From: Pseudanabaenaceae cyanobacterium SKYG29
GTDB lineage: Bacteria > Cyanobacteriota > Cyanobacteriia > Pseudanabaenales > Pseudanabaenaceae
Assembly (NCBI GenBank): GCA_025055675.1
Contig: JANWWT010000003.1
Coordinates: 186,001-250,000 of the forward strand
Reading direction: 5' to 3'
DNA: 64,000 bases
Each line of letters starts with the position of its first letter. Position 1 is the stretch's first letter. Under the pieces are notes generated by a model, which did not search any database, had not been told where the DNA came from, and worked only from the letters and a program-made list of their open reading frames with translations. A program made the position numbers and the translations under genes. Shown piece after piece: positions 16,489-24,797 of the stretch.

Positions 16489-18690
16489 CTAAAACTTAGC
16501 ATTCAAACTTACTGCCACGTTAGTACCAGGTTGGGCTAAGCGATCGACTCTAGCCGCATCCGCTGCTGGGAAAGTACGCAGGTCACTGTATTCAAAATAT
16601 TTTTGATTAAACAGATTGTAGACCCCAAAATTTAGAGATATAAGGGGAGTAAAGTTAACATATCCCGTTAAATCTACCAGAGTATAGCCAGCGGGGACAA
16701 ACAATTGGGTATCCAAAGGTACACGGGGTGAACCAACAAATGTACCTACTAAATCTATCCCCCAACTATTATCAGCAGCACGGTAACGCAGACCCACATT
16801 AGCCTTGAAAGGATTGATAGTACCGAGAGGACGATTATTAGTTTGGTCATCACCTACAGCATAGGCTAACCCCCCGAACAAACTGAATCCCCCTGGTTGG
16901 TTAGAAAAGCGATATTCCCCACTGAATTCCACACCATAGATTCTAGCACTAGCCACATTCTGCGACTGAAATCTGATAAATGGACGGGGAAATCCAGGTA
17001 TATTTTCCAAGCCAGTATTGACAAACCTTTGAATGAAATTGTCATAGGTGTTGTAGAAGCCTACCAGGGAGAATCTCCCCTGGGGAAATCTGCCCCTTAC
17101 CCCTAATTCAAAACCATCACTACTCTCTGCCTTGAGGTCAGGATTAGGTATAACTCGGTAGCCAAACAATGTGTTAGCAAAACCACTATTAATTTCATCA
17201 TAAAGGGGTGCTCGAAATCCCCTAGCATACTGTCCAAAAATAGTAAAGTCTTGTGAGGGTTTCCATAGAATAGCAAAACGAGGGGATAGATTACTGGAGC
17301 TAAAATTAGCAGGGGGCGGTGATAAATTACGCAAAAAATCCTCATCAGCCGTAGCAGTTAAGGAGTAAAAATCTAAACGTAGCCCAGGAATGATACTGAT
17401 GTTACCGAAACTAATCTCATCCTGCAAGAACAGAGCAAACCGCGTGGTATCAGAGTCAGGAAAATCCTTAGTGGGGAAGTTTTCAGGAATAAGATTGCGG
17501 GTGCGCTCCCCTGTCACTCTATTTATCTGTTCCCGCTCTCTGGGTCTAGTATTTTTCTGTTGGGAATACTCCAGTCCATAGGTGAGTAAATGATTAACTG
17601 TTCCTGTAGCAAAACTACTCTGCAGTTGTAAATTAGCACCATAAATCCGATCGGTAAAATCATTCAAACCAATTCTACTGGCTAGTTGACTAGGGGGCGT
17701 ACCAGGACGAGCACCTGTAGGAGCAACTAATCTATCCTCCACATTGAATTCAGGAGTATTGGCATCCTGGTAGAAGGCTTGTATTTTAGCAGTTCTAATA
17801 AATCCCCCATCGGGATTGTCAAAGTCATAATCCAAACTCAATCTAGTCCTATTAGTCTTGAAATCAGAAGTCAAGCTTTGTACAACTACAGCACCCCCCG
17901 TCTCCTCTGGTAAGTTAGCCCGAGCAAAGGTAGTAAAGGTCGATCGGTTCAACACTTCCGCCGTCAATTTCAAGCTGTTTTTAGCATCAAATCTGTAGAC
18001 TAGCTTGCCCAAATAGTTATTAGAAGAACCTGTCTGCCGATCGTTAAATTGAGGATCACCGTTGCGGTTCAGTTCCCGAAAATCCCTGCGGGTATAAATG
18101 CCAGCAAATTCTAACTTATCTGCCCTTGTAGCCACTGCTACTGAATTATTAAAGCCACTATCTGCACTGTTGTAATTGGTGTTAGCACTAATGTAGCTAT
18201 CTTTACCTGTAATTGCTAATAAGTCACTGGGATCAACGGTAGTAAAAGTTAATACCCCTCCAATAGCATCAGAACCATACAAAGCCGAACCAGGACCCTT
18301 GAGAATTTCTAATACTTTGAGGGTAGACAAGTCAACAAAATCCCTGCCTGTACCAAAGGGACCAAGGGTAAATTCATTGGGTAGACGAATACCATCTACC
18401 TGGAACAGAATTCGATTTCCCTCAATCCCCCGAATGTTGAAATTTTGCAATCCCGATCGGGGACTTTTTCTGATTGACACCCCTAAATCTTCCCGAATAA
18501 TGTCCCGTAAATTGTTGACGTTACCCCGTTCAATTTCACCCCGCTCGATCACTGTCACCGACCCTGGGGCATCCTGTACATCCCGTGGCGATCGTGTGCC
18601 TGTCACAGTTATCTCAATGTCATCCGCTTGTGCTAACACGGGTAAGTTAAAGATCGGGACAGCCAAAAGTGCAAAAAATAGGTTTCTCAT
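16489..18690 (-). CDS. TonB-dependent outer-membrane receptor, probably for haem
   Basis: About 733 residues: signal peptide (MRNLFFALLAVPIFNLPVLA), TonB box-like region after it, plug domain (GSVTVIERGEIERGN to GSDAIGGVLTFTT) and a 22-strand barrel ending in the usual C-terminal aromatic/F residue (SLNAKF). The barrel contains ARGFRAPLYDEI and NPDLKAESS, the FRAP and NPxL boxes described for bacterial haem/haemoglobin receptors. That, with the FecCD/HmuV-type transporter, makes haem the favoured ligand; a siderophore is not excluded. The start at 18690 has GGAG upstream. Confidence 0.88.
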   Translation of the reverse strand: MRNLFFALLAVPIFNLPVLAQADDIEITVTGTRSPRDVQDAPGSVTVIERGEIERGNVNNLRDIIREDLGVSIRKSPRSGLQNFNIRGIEGNRILFQVDGIRLPNEFTLGPFGTGRDFVDLSTLKVLEILKGPGSALYGSDAIGGVLTFTTVDPSDLLAITGKDSYISANTNYNSADSGFNNSVAVATRADKLEFAGIYTRRDFRELNRNGDPQFNDRQTGSSNNYLGKLVYRFDAKNSLKLTAEVLNRSTFTTFARANLPEETGGAVVVQSLTSDFKTNRTRLSLDYDFDNPDGGFIRTAKIQAFYQDANTPEFNVEDRLVAPTGARPGTPPSQLASRIGLNDFTDRIYGANLQLQSSFATGTVNHLLTYGLEYSQQKNTRPREREQINRVTGERTRNLIPENFPTKDFPDSDTTRFALFLQDEISFGNISIIPGLRLDFYSLTATADEDFLRNLSPPPANFSSSNLSPRFAILWKPSQDFTIFGQYARGFRAPLYDEINSGFANTLFGYRVIPNPDLKAESSDGFELGVRGRFPQGRFSLVGFYNTYDNFIQRFVNTGLENIPGFPRPFIRFQSQNVASARIYGVEFSGEYRFSNQPGGFSLFGGLAYAVGDDQTNNRPLGTINPFKANVGLRYRAADNSWGIDLVGTFVGSPRVPLDTQLFVPAGYTLVDLTGYVNFTPLISLNFGVYNLFNQKYFEYSDLRTFPAADAARVDRLAQPGTNVAVSLNAKF

Positions 18691-18721
18691 GTGTGCACTC
18701 CATAGGAATAAATGCAACTTT

Positions 18722-19597
18722 TCACCTCCCACTGACAATCTCTTGCAGCTTTTGACTAGCTTTAACGATCGAGTCGATGCTACCAGGGTTCACCAGACCG
18801 TAGTAGTCCATTTGATAGACCTTGTTTTGTTGCACTGCCTTGAGGTTGCGCCAAAATGATTGGTTTTGTAGCTGAGCCAGTACATTTTCACCAAACTCCA
18901 CGACAATCAGAGTATCAGGATTGAGCTGTAACAGACGTTCGGGGGACAGAGTGATATAACCCTCCACAGGCGCTTTACCTTGTATATCAGCAGCCAAATT
19001 ACGCAAATGAAAACGCTCCAACATCGCCCCTGCCCAACTATTGCGATTAGGACTCAAAATCGGCTGACGGCTAACTATCACAATCACACTAGGAGACTGA
19101 CTAGGTTTAGGCAAGGATAACGCTCGGTATTGACTCAACAACGGTTCTGGATTTGCCCCTACCTTGCTTGCCAAGTCTCTTGTCACTTGTTCCAGGGCTG
19201 TCCAGCTATCTACATCTACTAATTCAGTGCTAATGCCCGATCGTTGTAAGCGCACCGCCACTTGGTCATGGAACCCCTTTGCCCCAATCACCAAATCAGG
19301 TCTAAGGGAGAGAACCCGCTCCAAGTTTGGCTGTGCTCGTCCCTCTGTAACTTTGACCTTGTTGCGAAAATCAGGATTATTAGCCAATAATTGACTTCCA
19401 GGCACTCCTACCAGCTTAGAGCCATCTAGTCTCTGTAAAATATCTGCTGTCAGAGAAGTCAAAGCCACAACTCTATTCACCCCTCCCTGGGCTGCTGCTG
19501 GAAAACCTGTCCTAGAGGGAGTGAAATCAATGAAGACCGCAGCAAGACCCCCTAAAACCAGTAGAGACCCCCTGCGCGAAAAGTGGCTTACTTTCAT
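18722..19597 (-). CDS. periplasmic binding protein for haem or iron chelate (HmuT/BtuF-like)
   Basis: A protein of 291 residues with a twin-arginine-like start (SRRGSLLVLGGLAA) and the two-lobed helical-backbone fold. NRVVALTSLTADILQRL begins lobe one, SLRPDLVIGAKGFHDQ is the typical bridge region, and LSPERLLQLNPDTLIVVE marks lobe two. It would hand the ligand brought in by the receptor to the permease. It is the first gene of the operon SBP-receptor-tonB-exbB-exbD-permease. Three direct repeats lie immediately before its start codon. Confidence 0.88.
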   Translation of the reverse strand: MKVSHFSRRGSLLVLGGLAAVFIDFTPSRTGFPAAAQGGVNRVVALTSLTADILQRLDGSKLVGVPGSQLLANNPDFRNKVKVTEGRAQPNLERVLSLRPDLVIGAKGFHDQVAVRLQRSGISTELVDVDSWTALEQVTRDLASKVGANPEPLLSQYRALSLPKPSQSPSVIVIVSRQPILSPNRNSWAGAMLERFHLRNLAADIQGKAPVEGYITLSPERLLQLNPDTLIVVEFGENVLAQLQNQSFWRNLKAVQQNKVYQMDYYGLVNPGSIDSIVKASQKLQEIVSGR

Positions 19598-19626
19598 AAG
19601 TTATTAAAAGTTATTCTTAAGTTATC
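19598..19626 (-). promoter_or_regulatory. three AAGTTAT direct repeats before the uptake operon
   Basis: AAGTTATT at 19598-19605, AAGTTATT at 19608-19615 and AAGTTATC at 19619-19626 are spaced 10 and 11 bases, one helical turn each, and abut the start codon of the binding-protein gene. On the coding strand they read (G/A)ATAACTT. The AT-rich hexamer-like pattern is compatible with a Fur-type iron repressor site, but it is not the textbook Fur box. No Shine-Dalgarno sequence is visible here. Confidence 0.4.
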
Positions 19627-20048
19627 CCTCTACACTACAGGGGCTTAATAAAAATGTCAAGCATTAAGTTACAGCTAAAGACAATTAGCCTGGTACCTGT
19701 GAGCTAGGTCACCCACCTCGCAGTCGATAAAGCACCGCTGAGCTTAATTCCATCCAAGATACCCCTGCTAAATACCATGGCAAAAAGTTGCGAGTGACAT
19801 AGTCAGGCTCAGTGCTAGTAGACCCGGTCTATGTAAGGTCGTGATAGTTAACAGGAGGATAATGCCTTGATTAAACCGATGGCAAGTGACAATCTCTCTC
19901 AAAGATGAGAGGGAACGATATGGAGCAGAGCTGGTGAGCCAGCCCAAAGTTTATGGTGTACCAATACGGATTTAGGCAGAAGGTCAAAGTAGTATTATGG
20001 TGGAGACCTATTCAGAGTCAACAGAACGGTAGAGAAATTAGTTATGAT
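19627..20048. other. non-coding stretch with possible RNA structure
   Basis: About 420 bases without a believable reading frame. It contains several short complementary pieces (for example CTCTCTCAAAGATGAGAGGG near 19895 and GAGCTGGTGAGCCAGC near 19928) and stop-rich GC-moderate sequence. The tone is that of a structured RNA or a group II intron remnant, but I cannot find a domain V hairpin or an intron-encoded protein, so no identity is given. Confidence 0.25.
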
Positions 20049-20729
20049 TTACTTGACAACACCGCCTCCCAAGAAAGGTCGGGAAATTGTCCAATGCCGA
20101 TCCGAGGAGGCATACACTTCTACCCCTGGCCATTGACACTCTACCAACATTGTCTCCACTTCCTCTAGGGTAAAGGCAGCATGAAGAGAATCATAAAATA
20201 GCTGGCGCTGGTCTGGGTTGTAGCCTGCCCCAATCGTGTCAACTATCTGCTCTAGCTCCTCGATCGTTTTTGGTCTCATTAAATCCCTGATCAAAATGCC
20301 TCCCCCTGGTTTTAGTACCCGCAGGGCTTCCCGAAAGAAAGGGCGAGGGTCTGGCAGGTGATGCACGATGCTGTTGGAAATCACTACATCAAACGTATGG
20401 TCAGCGTAGGGTAACTGCTTTGCGTCTGCCAGTTCCAAGGTAATTTGGTGCTCAAGCTGGGCAGCAGTGACGTTGATTTTGGCAAGGTCAAGCATACTCT
20501 GGGCTAAATCGATCGCCGTGATGTGCATGGTGGAGTCATTAGCAAACTGACAGAGAATAATGGGAATCCTGGCTGTCCCTGTGCCGATGTCGAGAATGTG
20601 ACCCCTAGCCCCTAGCTGTAGTGCCGTACGGGCAAAATCAGTGTTGACTGCCGTAAAGTCCATGCGGTCGTACTCGATCGCTGCTTGGGGGGAATCCATC
20701 ACTTCTGGTTCCAGAATACGCTGCACCAT
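20049..20729 (-). CDS. class I SAM-dependent methyltransferase (UbiE-like)
   Basis: A protein of 226 residues. The SAM pocket motif I is HILDIGTGTARIPI near residue 46, motif II is ITAIDLAQSMLDLAK, then DAKQLPYADHTFDVVISNSI and VLKPGGGILIRDL, which is the Methyltransf_11/UbiE order. The substrate is not readable. It stands alone. The ATG at 20729 follows a run without strong ribosome site; the N-terminus MVQRILEPEVMDSPQAAIEY looks natural. Confidence 0.82.
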   Translation of the reverse strand: MVQRILEPEVMDSPQAAIEYDRMDFTAVNTDFARTALQLGARGHILDIGTGTARIPIILCQFANDSTMHITAIDLAQSMLDLAKINVTAAQLEHQITLELADAKQLPYADHTFDVVISNSIVHHLPDPRPFFREALRVLKPGGGILIRDLMRPKTIEELEQIVDTIGAGYNPDQRQLFYDSLHAAFTLEEVETMLVECQWPGVEVYASSDRHWTISRPFLGGGVVK

Positions 20730-20867
20730 AGTGTAGGGAAAACTGATACGTTGTTCTACAAAATCTTATCGCTCCCTTTTACCTCATCGGGACATATTTG
20801 ATCTGGGCAGGTTGGTGCGGGTTTTTGGCATGTTTTACTCCTCTGCAGAAATGAATATCAAGACAAT

Positions 20868-20901
20868 CTTTCCAAATCAATTTCTCCAGGGAGTGGGGGA
20901 G
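20868..20901 (+). repeat. decayed copy of the CRISPR-like repeat
   Basis: CTTTCCAAATCAA followed by TTTCTCCAGGGAGTGGGGGAG keeps the order and orientation of the reference unit (TTTCC, TTT, CCxGxGAGTGGGG-AG) with about two bases missing. It lies six bases after the surE stop, more than 10 kb from the cluster at 4.4-10.2 kb. Confidence 0.4.
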
Positions 20902-20906
20902 CATAA

Positions 20907-21914
20907 TCAACGCACCAAACTATCGAGCTTCTGGATGACCTGTAGTCTTGTTTCCTCAGGAGCTTGGTGAGTACCTTCGATCACTGAAATTGCCACTGCC
21001 CCCGATCGGACTACATTTTGTTCCGAAGTAGGATTCACATCAGGCAGCACAGACAGACCCCTAGGTAAGCTAGGAGACAGAGAGAGAGTAACCCCAGGCG
21101 CAGCCACATTTGCACCAAATTGTTGAGCTACGGGGTCTTGGGAGAGGTTCTCTGTGAAGAAAGGAATGACAAAGGAAGCTAAGCCTACCCGACTGAAGCG
21201 AATGGGTAAATCTTTGCCCCTACCTGCTGTAAAAGCGGGGATGTTGACATTGAGACCAATACCAGGGGGTAAAAGGGCATTTCCCCCAACGGTGCGACGT
21301 GCTTCCAGAGTATTCACTAACAGGACAACAATTTCGGCAATTTCAAAGTCAATATCCCCCCTCTGCAACTGGGAAACAGGACGATAGTTCAAAGGGGCTT
21401 CACAACTAACAGCGATGGCGGGAATACCCCGATTGATAGCAATCAACGCTGCATTGACTGTACCGGAGTGGTTGTTGATTAAACCTGTGTTGTTACCGTA
21501 GTTAGGTCCACTGATGACCAGGTCAGGAAGTTTACCGAAAACTCTGGGAGCGGCAATATCAATGCCATAGAGAGAGGCAGCGACTGGCGAGCTATTGACA
21601 TAGAAACTCTGGGGATCACCAGGTAAAATACCAATTCCAGGTGCACCATTAGCTATAGCCCCACCGCGGGAAGGAGCAGTTAGAGCAGTGATGGGACGCA
21701 GAAAGTTGATTCCCCCTCCTGTGCCACTTTGGTCCTGAGCTGGTGCAGAAACAATCACTCGGTGTCCCGCTGCACGAAGGGAACTTGCCAGGGCTTGGGT
21801 CAGGGCAGATTCAACGCCGTCGTCATTGGTGAGAACAATATCTAGGGCTTCTGCTCTAGCACACAATCCCGCCAAGACACAAAACGAAATTAGTAGTAGA
21901 TTTTTGCTAGTCAT
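20907..21914 (-). CDS. surE: SurE-family 5'/3'-nucleotidase, exported form
   Basis: A protein of 335 residues. After a signal peptide (KNLLLISFCVLAGLCARAEA) comes the SurE signature DIVLTNDDGVES with the metal-binding Asp pair, then APAQDQSGTGG, the SGPNYGNNTG metal loop and YSGT-like NHSGTVNAALIA. SurE removes phosphate from nucleotides and short polyphosphates. The bacterial enzyme is normally cytoplasmic and near 250 residues; this one is longer and exported, so a periplasmic phosphate-scavenging role is likely. Confidence 0.88.
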   Translation of the reverse strand: MTSKNLLLISFCVLAGLCARAEALDIVLTNDDGVESALTQALASSLRAAGHRVIVSAPAQDQSGTGGGINFLRPITALTAPSRGGAIANGAPGIGILPGDPQSFYVNSSPVAASLYGIDIAAPRVFGKLPDLVISGPNYGNNTGLINNHSGTVNAALIAINRGIPAIAVSCEAPLNYRPVSQLQRGDIDFEIAEIVVLLVNTLEARRTVGGNALLPPGIGLNVNIPAFTAGRGKDLPIRFSRVGLASFVIPFFTENLSQDPVAQQFGANVAAPGVTLSLSPSLPRGLSVLPDVNPTSEQNVVRSGAVAISVIEGTHQAPEETRLQVIQKLDSLVR

Positions 21915-22007
21915 AAAGGTTCCAGTAGAAAATCGCCAAGTTCAGAGTAATACTGATTCTGTCAGATTACTTAATTTTTCTTCCCATGCAACTCATAGAG
22001 TCTGAAA

Positions 22008-22043
22008 TTGTGGAATCGATCGTTTTTTCCATCGAGTGGGGAG
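22008..22043 (+). repeat. decayed copy of the CRISPR-like repeat
   Basis: Positions 8-36 match the reference at 25 of 29 bases (AATCGATCGTTTT, then CGAGTGGGGAG). The first seven bases are unrelated, as in the copies at 5620 and 10147. Same orientation. The rest of the 21915-22423 gap holds no convincing gene; the open frame over this repeat has no ribosome site or family resemblance. Confidence 0.5.
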
Positions 22044-22423
22044 AAGAGGCTGAAAGAAATCTATCACGGATGCCCAGAGTTCTGTAAGCAGACAGTCCCT
22101 CTAACTGTCAGGGAAGTATCATTAACTTTTTACTCCCGATCGCTCTTGATTGGCTGTAGAAATTTTGTTGGTCTTTGCCACCTTTTGCAGGTTATAAGAA
22201 ATGTCTCTTACCAAGCGGTAATATGTGCAGTTTTCTATGGCATCCCTTGCACTCATCCGCAGAATTGTTACTGCATTAAGTCGGCAAAAAGACTGAGAAA
22301 TGTGCATCAAGATAGGAGAAATCATCTGTTAGAACTACATTACTCATCCCTAATCAAACCTCTATTGCTGTTTCCGTCGACTATAGACTAAACTGGCTAG
22401 AGTATTGCTATTGTTAATGCTGT

Positions 22424-23980
22424 ATGCCCAGAGGTTGGCTGCTTGTTCTTTTCCCGCTATTTTACTCCCAGGGAGCAATTGCCCAGGAATTAATAAAAAT
22501 TAAGGGCTTCGTGCTAAAGGGGAATACTGTGTTTTCAGATGCGGAGATTTTGACAGCGGCAGCTCCTCTGATCGGCAGGGAAGTATCATTTAGTGACCTC
22601 TTGGATTTAGAAGCACGTATCACTCAGAAATACGTAGAGGCTGGCTATATTAATTCTGGTGCGAAAATCCCCGCAGGACAAATCCTCTCCCCCAAAGATG
22701 CCGTCATCACCATTGAAATTATTGAGGGTGGTCTGGAAGAAATCACGGTTACGGGACTCCGCAGGCTTGACCCTAATTATGTGCGCTCCCGCTTGGCAGT
22801 GGCTGGTGCATCTCCCTTGAATCAAAACCGACTGTTGGAAGGATTACAATTACTGCGGCTTGATCCCTTGATTAGCAGTGTCACAGCAGAGTTATCACCT
22901 GGTCCTAATCCCAATTTGAGTCGTTTGGATGTGGTTGTAACGGAATCTGAACCTTTTGAGTTGAAAGTAAATGTCGACAACGGCAGGTCTCCTGCTGTAG
23001 GTAGTGTTCGTAGAGGTGTTACATTTGGTTACCAAAATCTCTCCGGCATCGGCGATAAACTTTCTGCTAATTATGTCAACACAGATGGCAGCAATGCTTT
23101 TAGCTTTAATTATCTAGTTCCTGTCAACCCCCTCAACGGTACTCTATCTTTGGAGTATGACCGCACCAGCAGTACTGTGATTGAACCTCCTTTCGATCGT
23201 TTGAGCATATTGGGGGAGTCTCCTACTTATCGCATTACCTATCGTCAACCTGTGTATCAAACTCCCCTGCAGGAATTAGCTCTGGGTTTAACTGCTTCCT
23301 ATCAAGCGAGTCAATCCACCCTGGGGGGGGAGCCATTTCAATTAGCACCTGGGGCTGACCCTGGGGGAAACACTCGCATTGCAGCTATTCGTTTCTTTCA
23401 AGATTACCTGACCCGCGGTAGGCTGGAAGTTTTCCAAGCTCGATCGCAATTTAGTTACGGTGTCGGCTTACTGGGAGCAACGATTAACCCTGATCCCCCT
23501 GATAGTCGGTTCCTTGCTTGGCGCTTCCAGGGACAATATGTCCGATCGTTGGGTGCTGATAGTCTGTGGGTGACCCGTGTTGATACCCAATTAGCGAATC
23601 GCCCTCTGGTACCCCAAGAACAATTTGCTGTGGGCGGTTTTCGCAGTGTACGGGGCTACCGACAGGACACTATTTTGGCTGACAGTGGTTTTTTCCTGTC
23701 CACAGAGGTGCAAATACCGATCGCGCGCTTCTCTCCCCAAGATGTTTTACAAGTAATTCCCTTCGCTGATTTTGGGACAACTTGGAGTGCTGGTGCTACT
23801 CCTGGCTTGGCTGCTCGCAACGGTACACTCTATTCTCTGGGGTTGGGACTGCAATTTCGTCTAGGCGATCGGTTGACAACAAGGTTAGATGTTGGTGTTC
23901 CTCTCAATCTCACCGACGCAGCAGGCAATGCTTTGGGCACAAACAACATTTTGTTTTCCCTGGAGTACAGGGCTTTCTAA
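22424..23980 (+). CDS. TpsB outer-membrane transporter (ShlB/FhaC/HecB family)
   Basis: A protein of 518 residues. A signal peptide (1-21, ending GAIAQ) is followed by two POTRA-like modules (IKGFVLKGNTVFSDAEILTA and ITVTGLRRLDPNYVRSRL) and a 16-strand barrel. The barrel has the conserved loop-6 motif VGGFRSVRGYRQD and ends in an aromatic residue (SLEYRAF). It would secrete the large haemagglutinin-like protein encoded 1.6 kb downstream on the same strand (two-partner secretion). The two Uma2 genes lie between transporter and cargo. Confidence 0.92.
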   Translation: MPRGWLLVLFPLFYSQGAIAQELIKIKGFVLKGNTVFSDAEILTAAAPLIGREVSFSDLLDLEARITQKYVEAGYINSGAKIPAGQILSPKDAVITIEIIEGGLEEITVTGLRRLDPNYVRSRLAVAGASPLNQNRLLEGLQLLRLDPLISSVTAELSPGPNPNLSRLDVVVTESEPFELKVNVDNGRSPAVGSVRRGVTFGYQNLSGIGDKLSANYVNTDGSNAFSFNYLVPVNPLNGTLSLEYDRTSSTVIEPPFDRLSILGESPTYRITYRQPVYQTPLQELALGLTASYQASQSTLGGEPFQLAPGADPGGNTRIAAIRFFQDYLTRGRLEVFQARSQFSYGVGLLGATINPDPPDSRFLAWRFQGQYVRSLGADSLWVTRVDTQLANRPLVPQEQFAVGGFRSVRGYRQDTILADSGFFLSTEVQIPIARFSPQDVLQVIPFADFGTTWSAGATPGLAARNGTLYSLGLGLQFRLGDRLTTRLDVGVPLNLTDAAGNALGTNNILFSLEYRAF

Positions 23981-24025
23981 GCCTGTCAGCCTCTATCATG
24001 GATGTAGCCCCTGGGAGATTCGCCT

Positions 24026-24775
24026 ATGGTTGTTGCTGTTAACTCTCTGCCTGACCACACCCAACTACCTGAATCCGATGGTGCGATCGTGGAAAACTTC
24101 GCCGAACATCCCCAAAGCATCTTGCTCACCAGCGCCATTTACCCCATCCTGCAGCAACTCCATCCCGATGGTCAGTTCACCATAGGGCAAGACAGCGGCA
24201 TCTACTGGCAAATAACCGCAGACCCCCTCAAGGGCTGCATAGCACCAGATTGGTTTTATGTCCCCAATGTACCCCCTATGCTCGAGGGCAAATACCGCCG
24301 CTCCTATGTCCTGTGGCAGGAGAAAGTCCCACCTTTGATTGTGATGGAGTTTGTGTCAGGGGATGGCAGAGAAGAGAGAGACCAGACTCCCCCAAGCCCT
24401 GGTTGCAAGCCAGGCAAGTTTTGGGTGTATGAGCAGGGGATAGGGGTTCCGTATTATGTCATTTATGAAGTCAGCCCAGGGAGAGTGGAGGTTTATCATT
24501 TGGTCAACGATCGGTATCAGCGGCTGGTTGCCAAAGAGGGGGGGCAGATATTCATTCCTGAGATGGGAGTGGGATTGGGGATATGGCGGGGGTGTTACTG
24601 TGGCATGGAGTTGCCCTGGCTGCGCTGGTACGACAGGGAGGGGAAGCTGCTGCCCACAGGGGAAGAACGGGCGGAGCTGGAGCGTCAAAGAGCAGAACAG
24701 GAACGACAGCAGAAGGAAAAATTAGCAGCTAAACTCCGATCCCTAGGCATTGACCCTGATACTTTGCAAGAATGA
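24026..24775 (+). CDS. Uma2-family (DUF820) putative PD-(D/E)XK nuclease, copy 1
   Basis: A protein of 249 residues. The nuclease-like core has APDWFYVPNVPP (metal Asp), VMEFVSGDGREERDQT (the Glu-x-Ser/Arg motif) and KFWVYEQGIGVPYYVIYE (Lys and Tyr), as in Uma2 proteins. A C-terminal coiled coil follows (ELERQRAEQERQQKEKLAAKLR), ending in LGIDPDTLQE. Such proteins are very numerous in cyanobacteria and their role is unknown. The second copy follows at 24798 and is nearly identical over the first 150 residues. Confidence 0.85.
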   Translation: MVVAVNSLPDHTQLPESDGAIVENFAEHPQSILLTSAIYPILQQLHPDGQFTIGQDSGIYWQITADPLKGCIAPDWFYVPNVPPMLEGKYRRSYVLWQEKVPPLIVMEFVSGDGREERDQTPPSPGCKPGKFWVYEQGIGVPYYVIYEVSPGRVEVYHLVNDRYQRLVAKEGGQIFIPEMGVGLGIWRGCYCGMELPWLRWYDREGKLLPTGEERAELERQRAEQERQQKEKLAAKLRSLGIDPDTLQE

Positions 24776-24797
24776 GCAGTCCATTTGGAGTCCAGCC

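Noticed and set aside
19627-20041. Group II intron in the gap before the methyltransferase
   Set aside because: No domain V hairpin, no clear GTGYG 5' end with matching 3' AY end, and no intron-encoded protein; only a vague impression of structure.
22008-22391. Open frame of 127 codons on the plus strand before the TpsB gene
   Set aside because: It starts inside a decayed repeat, has no ribosome site, no recognisable motif and an unnatural Cys/His-rich composition.
22093-22590. The 15-base word CAGGGAAGTATCATT present at about 22109 and again at about 22577
   Set aside because: Similarity does not extend beyond the word; I treat it as chance or a minor scrap.
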